Made by a program: the position numbers and the translations under genes
The notes under the pieces: generated by a model
Told to the model about the DNA's origin: nothing
Database searches by the model: none
What the model saw: only the letters and a program-made list of their open reading frames with translations
Part shown: piece by piece, positions 61,337 through 64,000 of the stretch
Position numbering within the stretch: the first letter of the stretch is position 1
Layout: each line of letters starts with the position of its first letter
Assembly (NCBI GenBank): GCA_002375495.1
Contig: DFLU01000002.1
Span: forward strand, 389 to 64,388
Length of the DNA: 64,000 nt
Direction: 5' to 3'
Origin: Flavobacteriaceae bacterium UBA3611
GTDB taxonomy: Bacteria; Bacteroidota; Bacteroidia; Flavobacteriales; Flavobacteriaceae

Positions 61337-62437
61337 TCAATATGTATTTAGCACTTCAATTACACGATTCACTGGGTCGCTTGTCATGGTAGGCCCTATT
61401 GGGATACTCACTACTTGTTCGTGCAGCCGCTCAGTCACCGGAAATGACAGCGCACCTAATTGAGCCAATGCTTTTTGTTTGTGCGGTGCTTTTGGGTAAT
61501 GTATCAACGTACCTATGCCTTGGGCCTTTAAGTGTTCTACAAATTCGTTTCTATTTTCTACTTGTACCACAAACAAATGAAACACGTGGTTCTGTGTACC
61601 AGTGTATGCAGGTAGTTTAATTTTCGGATTGTTTATCTCAGAAAGGTAGCGTGAAGCTACTTCCCGACGTGCTTGGTTGTCTTTATCTAAACGTGGTAAT
61701 TTCAGCAGTAAAAATGCTGCCTGTATTTCATCTAACCTAGAATTGATTCCGAGCAACTCATGCTCATACTTACGCTGTGAACCATAATTTCGTAATTTCA
61801 AAATGGCTTGGGCCAATGCTTCATTATTTGTGGTCACGGCGCCCCCATCTCCCAGCGCACCTAAATTTTTTGCCGGATAAAAACTAAATGCTGCTGCATC
61901 TCCTAAGTTTCCGGCTCTAATGCCAGCATCGTTCTTTGCGCCGTGCGCTTGTGCAGCATCTTCAATTACCAGTAAATTGTGGGTATTTGCTAGCTTCTGT
62001 ATTTCATCCATAGGCGCTAATTGGCCATATAAATGCACAGGCATGATAGCTTTTGTTTTTGTTGAAAGTTTCGCTTGTAAGTCGCTTAGGTTAAAATTGA
62101 AAGTTTCGGCTTCAGCCTCTACCAAGATAGGAGTCATCCCCGCCTGCTTAATCGCTATGATGGTAGCGATATACGTGTTGGAGGCTACTAAAACTTCGTC
62201 GCCTTCTTTTAGTTGTGCGAGTGATTTATAACCTTCTAAAATAAGCCGCAGGGCATCCAGGCCATTCCCAACACCAATGCAATAATTGGTTCCGCAGTAG
62301 GTTGCAAATGCTTTTTCAAATTCGGTTACCCGGTCACCAAGAATATAATAGCCAGAATCTAAAAACTGCTGAAACACTTCGTTAAAGGAAGGCTCGAACC
62401 GTTTATTAATTGCGTGAAGATCTAAAAATGGAATCAT
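61337..62437 (-). CDS. fdtB: DegT/DnrJ/EryC1 sugar aminotransferase (FdtB type)
   Basis: 366 residues. PLP-dependent: FLDLHAINKRFEPSFNEVF start, GVGNGLDALRLIL, PVHLYGQLAPMD, EDAAQAHGA and the PLP lysine in FSFYPAKNLGALGDGGA (about 190). FdtB-like enzymes aminate C3 of the keto sugar made by FdtA. Its start overlaps the upstream N-acyltransferase gene by 4 bp (ATGA), a good sign of a joint pathway. The exact sugar (Fuc3N or Qui3N) is not decided by sequence. Confidence 0.9.
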   Translation of the reverse strand: MIPFLDLHAINKRFEPSFNEVFQQFLDSGYYILGDRVTEFEKAFATYCGTNYCIGVGNGLDALRLILEGYKSLAQLKEGDEVLVASNTYIATIIAIKQAGMTPILVEAEAETFNFNLSDLQAKLSTKTKAIMPVHLYGQLAPMDEIQKLANTHNLLVIEDAAQAHGAKNDAGIRAGNLGDAAAFSFYPAKNLGALGDGGAVTTNNEALAQAILKLRNYGSQRKYEHELLGINSRLDEIQAAFLLLKLPRLDKDNQARREVASRYLSEINNPKIKLPAYTGTQNHVFHLFVVQVENRNEFVEHLKAQGIGTLIHYPKAPHKQKALAQLGALSFPVTERLHEQVVSIPIGPTMTSDPVNRVIEVLNTY

Positions 62438-63423
62438 ATAAATATTGCATCTAAGGCACTATATTTGGCTGTGTCGATTTCATAAAACTCCTGCACCGTG
62501 CTCCTCCCGCCAAAACATTCCTTCCAATAGTGCAGGCCTTCGTTGATATTTTTTCCTTGGTTTTCGTTCGAAACCCCAAAATCGAAGTACTTTTTATCCG
62601 CATAGGTTTTTGTAATGAGTTGCTCGAACAAAAAGTCTAAACTTCCCAATTGTTGTTTATCTGCGTTGGCCGAAATATATTGTACATGGGCCACATTCTT
62701 GGTAACAAACATGGTTGCACCAGCTACAATTTTTTCGTGGTGCAGCACATTAAATTGTGCTATATGCTTCGGAAATCTAGCTGCCAACAGTTCAATTTCT
62801 TCTACCGTATGGACAGGTTTCGCACCGTGCCGTTCCGCTAAATTCGGAATTAGTATTTCATTCCAAAACGAGCTAAAATTTGTTGTCTTCTCTACACGCA
62901 ACCCTTGCCTTTCTGCTTTTTTCACTCCTTCCATTCTGTTGCCTTGTATTTTTTGCTTGGCACTGTTCGCTATGCTAACAGATACATCAACACGTGTTCG
63001 GGTTGCTTCGGTCAAGAATAAAAGATAGTCTATTTCGTCTGCAGGTTGCACATGGTAGATCTTTGGCAGTAATTTCAACTGTAGTTTTGAAACGCCATCT
63101 TGGTTTAAATACCGAAGTATTTCTTTAAATACAACTACCGTGTCTGTTAATTTTGTTTTTGCCGAAAGTACCAGCCCTCCATACGATAAACCCTGGTGCG
63201 AAATAACTTGGTCCCCAATCCTATTAGCAGGCAATAGCGCTACCAACTTTTTTTCCTTAAAAACTAAGAGCGATGCATCTTCGAACCGATCTGCATGGTA
63301 CTCCATAAAATTACGCTCAAACAAAAAGGTGGCATTTTTTGCTTGCCGCACAAATTGGTCCCACACATTTTGATGTGCTGGGCTGTATGTTTCGATACGG
63401 AAAGACGGACTAGGATGGTTCAA
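62434..63423 (-). CDS. FemAB/GNAT-like N-acyltransferase of the amino-sugar pathway
   Basis: 329 residues. FemAB-type double GNAT fold: N-terminal YSPAHQNVWDQFVRQAKNATFLFERNFMEY, ADRFEDASLLVFKEKKLVALLPAN, and a C-terminal GNAT-like HYWKECFGGRSTVQEFYEID. Genes of this type often sit beside FdtA/FdtB in Bacteroidota and probably acylate the 3-amino group, an inference. The 4-bp overlap with the aminotransferase supports this. Divergent from the membrane gene at 63510 across about 86 bp. Confidence 0.82.
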   Translation of the reverse strand: MNHPSPSFRIETYSPAHQNVWDQFVRQAKNATFLFERNFMEYHADRFEDASLLVFKEKKLVALLPANRIGDQVISHQGLSYGGLVLSAKTKLTDTVVVFKEILRYLNQDGVSKLQLKLLPKIYHVQPADEIDYLLFLTEATRTRVDVSVSIANSAKQKIQGNRMEGVKKAERQGLRVEKTTNFSSFWNEILIPNLAERHGAKPVHTVEEIELLAARFPKHIAQFNVLHHEKIVAGATMFVTKNVAHVQYISANADKQQLGSLDFLFEQLITKTYADKKYFDFGVSNENQGKNINEGLHYWKECFGGRSTVQEFYEIDTAKYSALDAIFI

Positions 63424-63509
63424 ATAAAACAGTTGTTGGTTACCGATTGTAAAACTAAAATTATTTTTACTTTTATCGTGACTTCTATAACGCTTAAATA
63501 GCTGCTAAA

Positions 63510-64000
63510 TTGAGTACGATCTCTCGCTTGCTTCCTGAAAATACCCTCGAAAACAAATTGCTTGCATTAGTATTTGCCTTTTTCTTTGGTTTTTTTATAT
63601 GGCAACCCGCCCTACTCTCACCAGACACCTATAGTTATTTACGCGCCGACATTACAAGGTTTCCCGGGTATATTATCTATCTCCGCTCACTACAATTTGT
63701 TTTTGGCGAAGGCTACGCAATCGCAGCCGTTGCGGGTCATTTGCTGATGGGAATTGCAGCAATGTCAGTATTTTTTAAAAAATGTAGCGAAGTTTTTAAT
63801 TTAGGAAACCTATCAAAAATAGCTGTTCTCTTCGTACTGCTTTTTCCTTATTTTAAACCTATAAACGTTGCGCTAAATATTACCTCAGAAGGACTCGCTT
63901 ATCCACTGTATTTATTGCTACTAACATTTACCCTCGAGTTTCTGTTTCAGAATAAAATGAGTAGAATATGGCATATCGCATTGGTCTATCTGTTGTTGGT
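63510..64000 (+). CDS. Multi-spanning membrane protein of the polysaccharide locus (partial)
   Basis: At least 163 residues, open to the right edge. An in-frame TAA at 63495-63497 leaves TTG at 63510 as the first usable start. Hydrophobic helices lie at about 16-33, 70-92, 107-122 and 128-150. The segment WQPALLSPDTYSYLRADITRFPGY has the loop style of glycosyltransferase or polymerase membrane proteins. It could be a Wzy polymerase or a GT-C enzyme; the C-terminal half needed to decide is outside the window. Confidence 0.6.
   Translation, partial: MSTISRLLPENTLENKLLALVFAFFFGFFIWQPALLSPDTYSYLRADITRFPGYIIYLRSLQFVFGEGYAIAAVAGHLLMGIAAMSVFFKKCSEVFNLGNLSKIAVLFVLLFPYFKPINVALNITSEGLAYPLYLLLLTFTLEFLFQNKMSRIWHIALVYLLL

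Overview
The window looks like chromosomal DNA of a marine-type member of the Flavobacteriaceae (Bacteroidota). The reasons are: AT-rich genes with A-rich leaders and almost no Shine-Dalgarno sequences; TAnnTTTG-type -7 boxes; SprB-repeat and type IX secretion (T9SS) surface proteins; the rpoC-DUF3467 neighbourhood; the rpsU-xerC-hpf-tRNA-tuf-secE-nusG-ribosomal protein-rpoBC order; and dispersed Flavobacteria-style intergenic palindromes. No rRNA, CRISPR array, prophage or insertion sequence was found.

Region 1 (1-8.6 kb) is mostly cell surface. A giant SprB-repeat adhesin, cut by the left edge, is followed by prfC (release factor 3) on the opposite strand. Next come a small secreted paralogue of the adhesin N-terminus and a secreted VGIGT-type protein, probably one operon behind a structured leader.

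Region 2 (8.7-24.9 kb) is the transcription/translation superoperon, all on the minus strand: rpsU, xerC, hpf, tRNA-Thr(TGT), tRNA-Tyr, tRNA-Gly, tRNA-Thr(GGT), tuf, tRNA-Trp, secE, nusG, rplK, rplA, rplJ, rplL, rpoB, rpoC and a DUF3467 gene. The tRNA spacers are unusual. They hold a 3 x 66 bp tandem array that repeats the tRNA-Trp 3' end, a similar copied tRNA-Thr 3' end, and a separate 62 bp tandem array. rpsU has a 10-nt perfect Shine-Dalgarno sequence, an exception among its neighbours that fits bS21 autoregulation.

Region 3 (24.9-50.9 kb) is mixed core metabolism and envelope. It carries a regulatory-domain surface protein, an acyl-CoA dehydrogenase whose 3' end is repeated downstream, a ComEA-like protein, an Na+/alanine symporter, a PspC-K+ channel pair, DUF2851, a cystathionine beta-synthase-like enzyme and a T9SS cargo. 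It continues with a LolC/E-type permease, NamZ (DUF1343), a YkgJ-type protein, a methyltransferase, a lipoprotein metalloprotease and an amidohydrolase. A large TPR protein paired with a plug-less outer-membrane beta-barrel, a chaperone-like/S8 protease pair, and an FtsE-type ATPase complete it.

Region 4 (50.9-64 kb) is a surface polysaccharide locus. It holds an MBOAT O-acyltransferase with its SGNH partner, methyltransferase, four glycosyltransferases, a 2-oxoglutarate dioxygenase, a flippase, and the ketoisomerase, aminotransferase and acyltransferase expected for an N-acylated 3-amino-3,6-dideoxyhexose. A multi-spanning membrane protein runs off the right edge.

Intergenic spaces across the window carry two repeat families: a REP-like palindrome (core TTCGAC-N-GCTCA with arms that covary) and degenerate tracts with a 7-bp period. 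No proven new defence or mobile system is visible. The most unusual material is the repeat/tRNA architecture and the uncharacterised TPR/beta-barrel operon.
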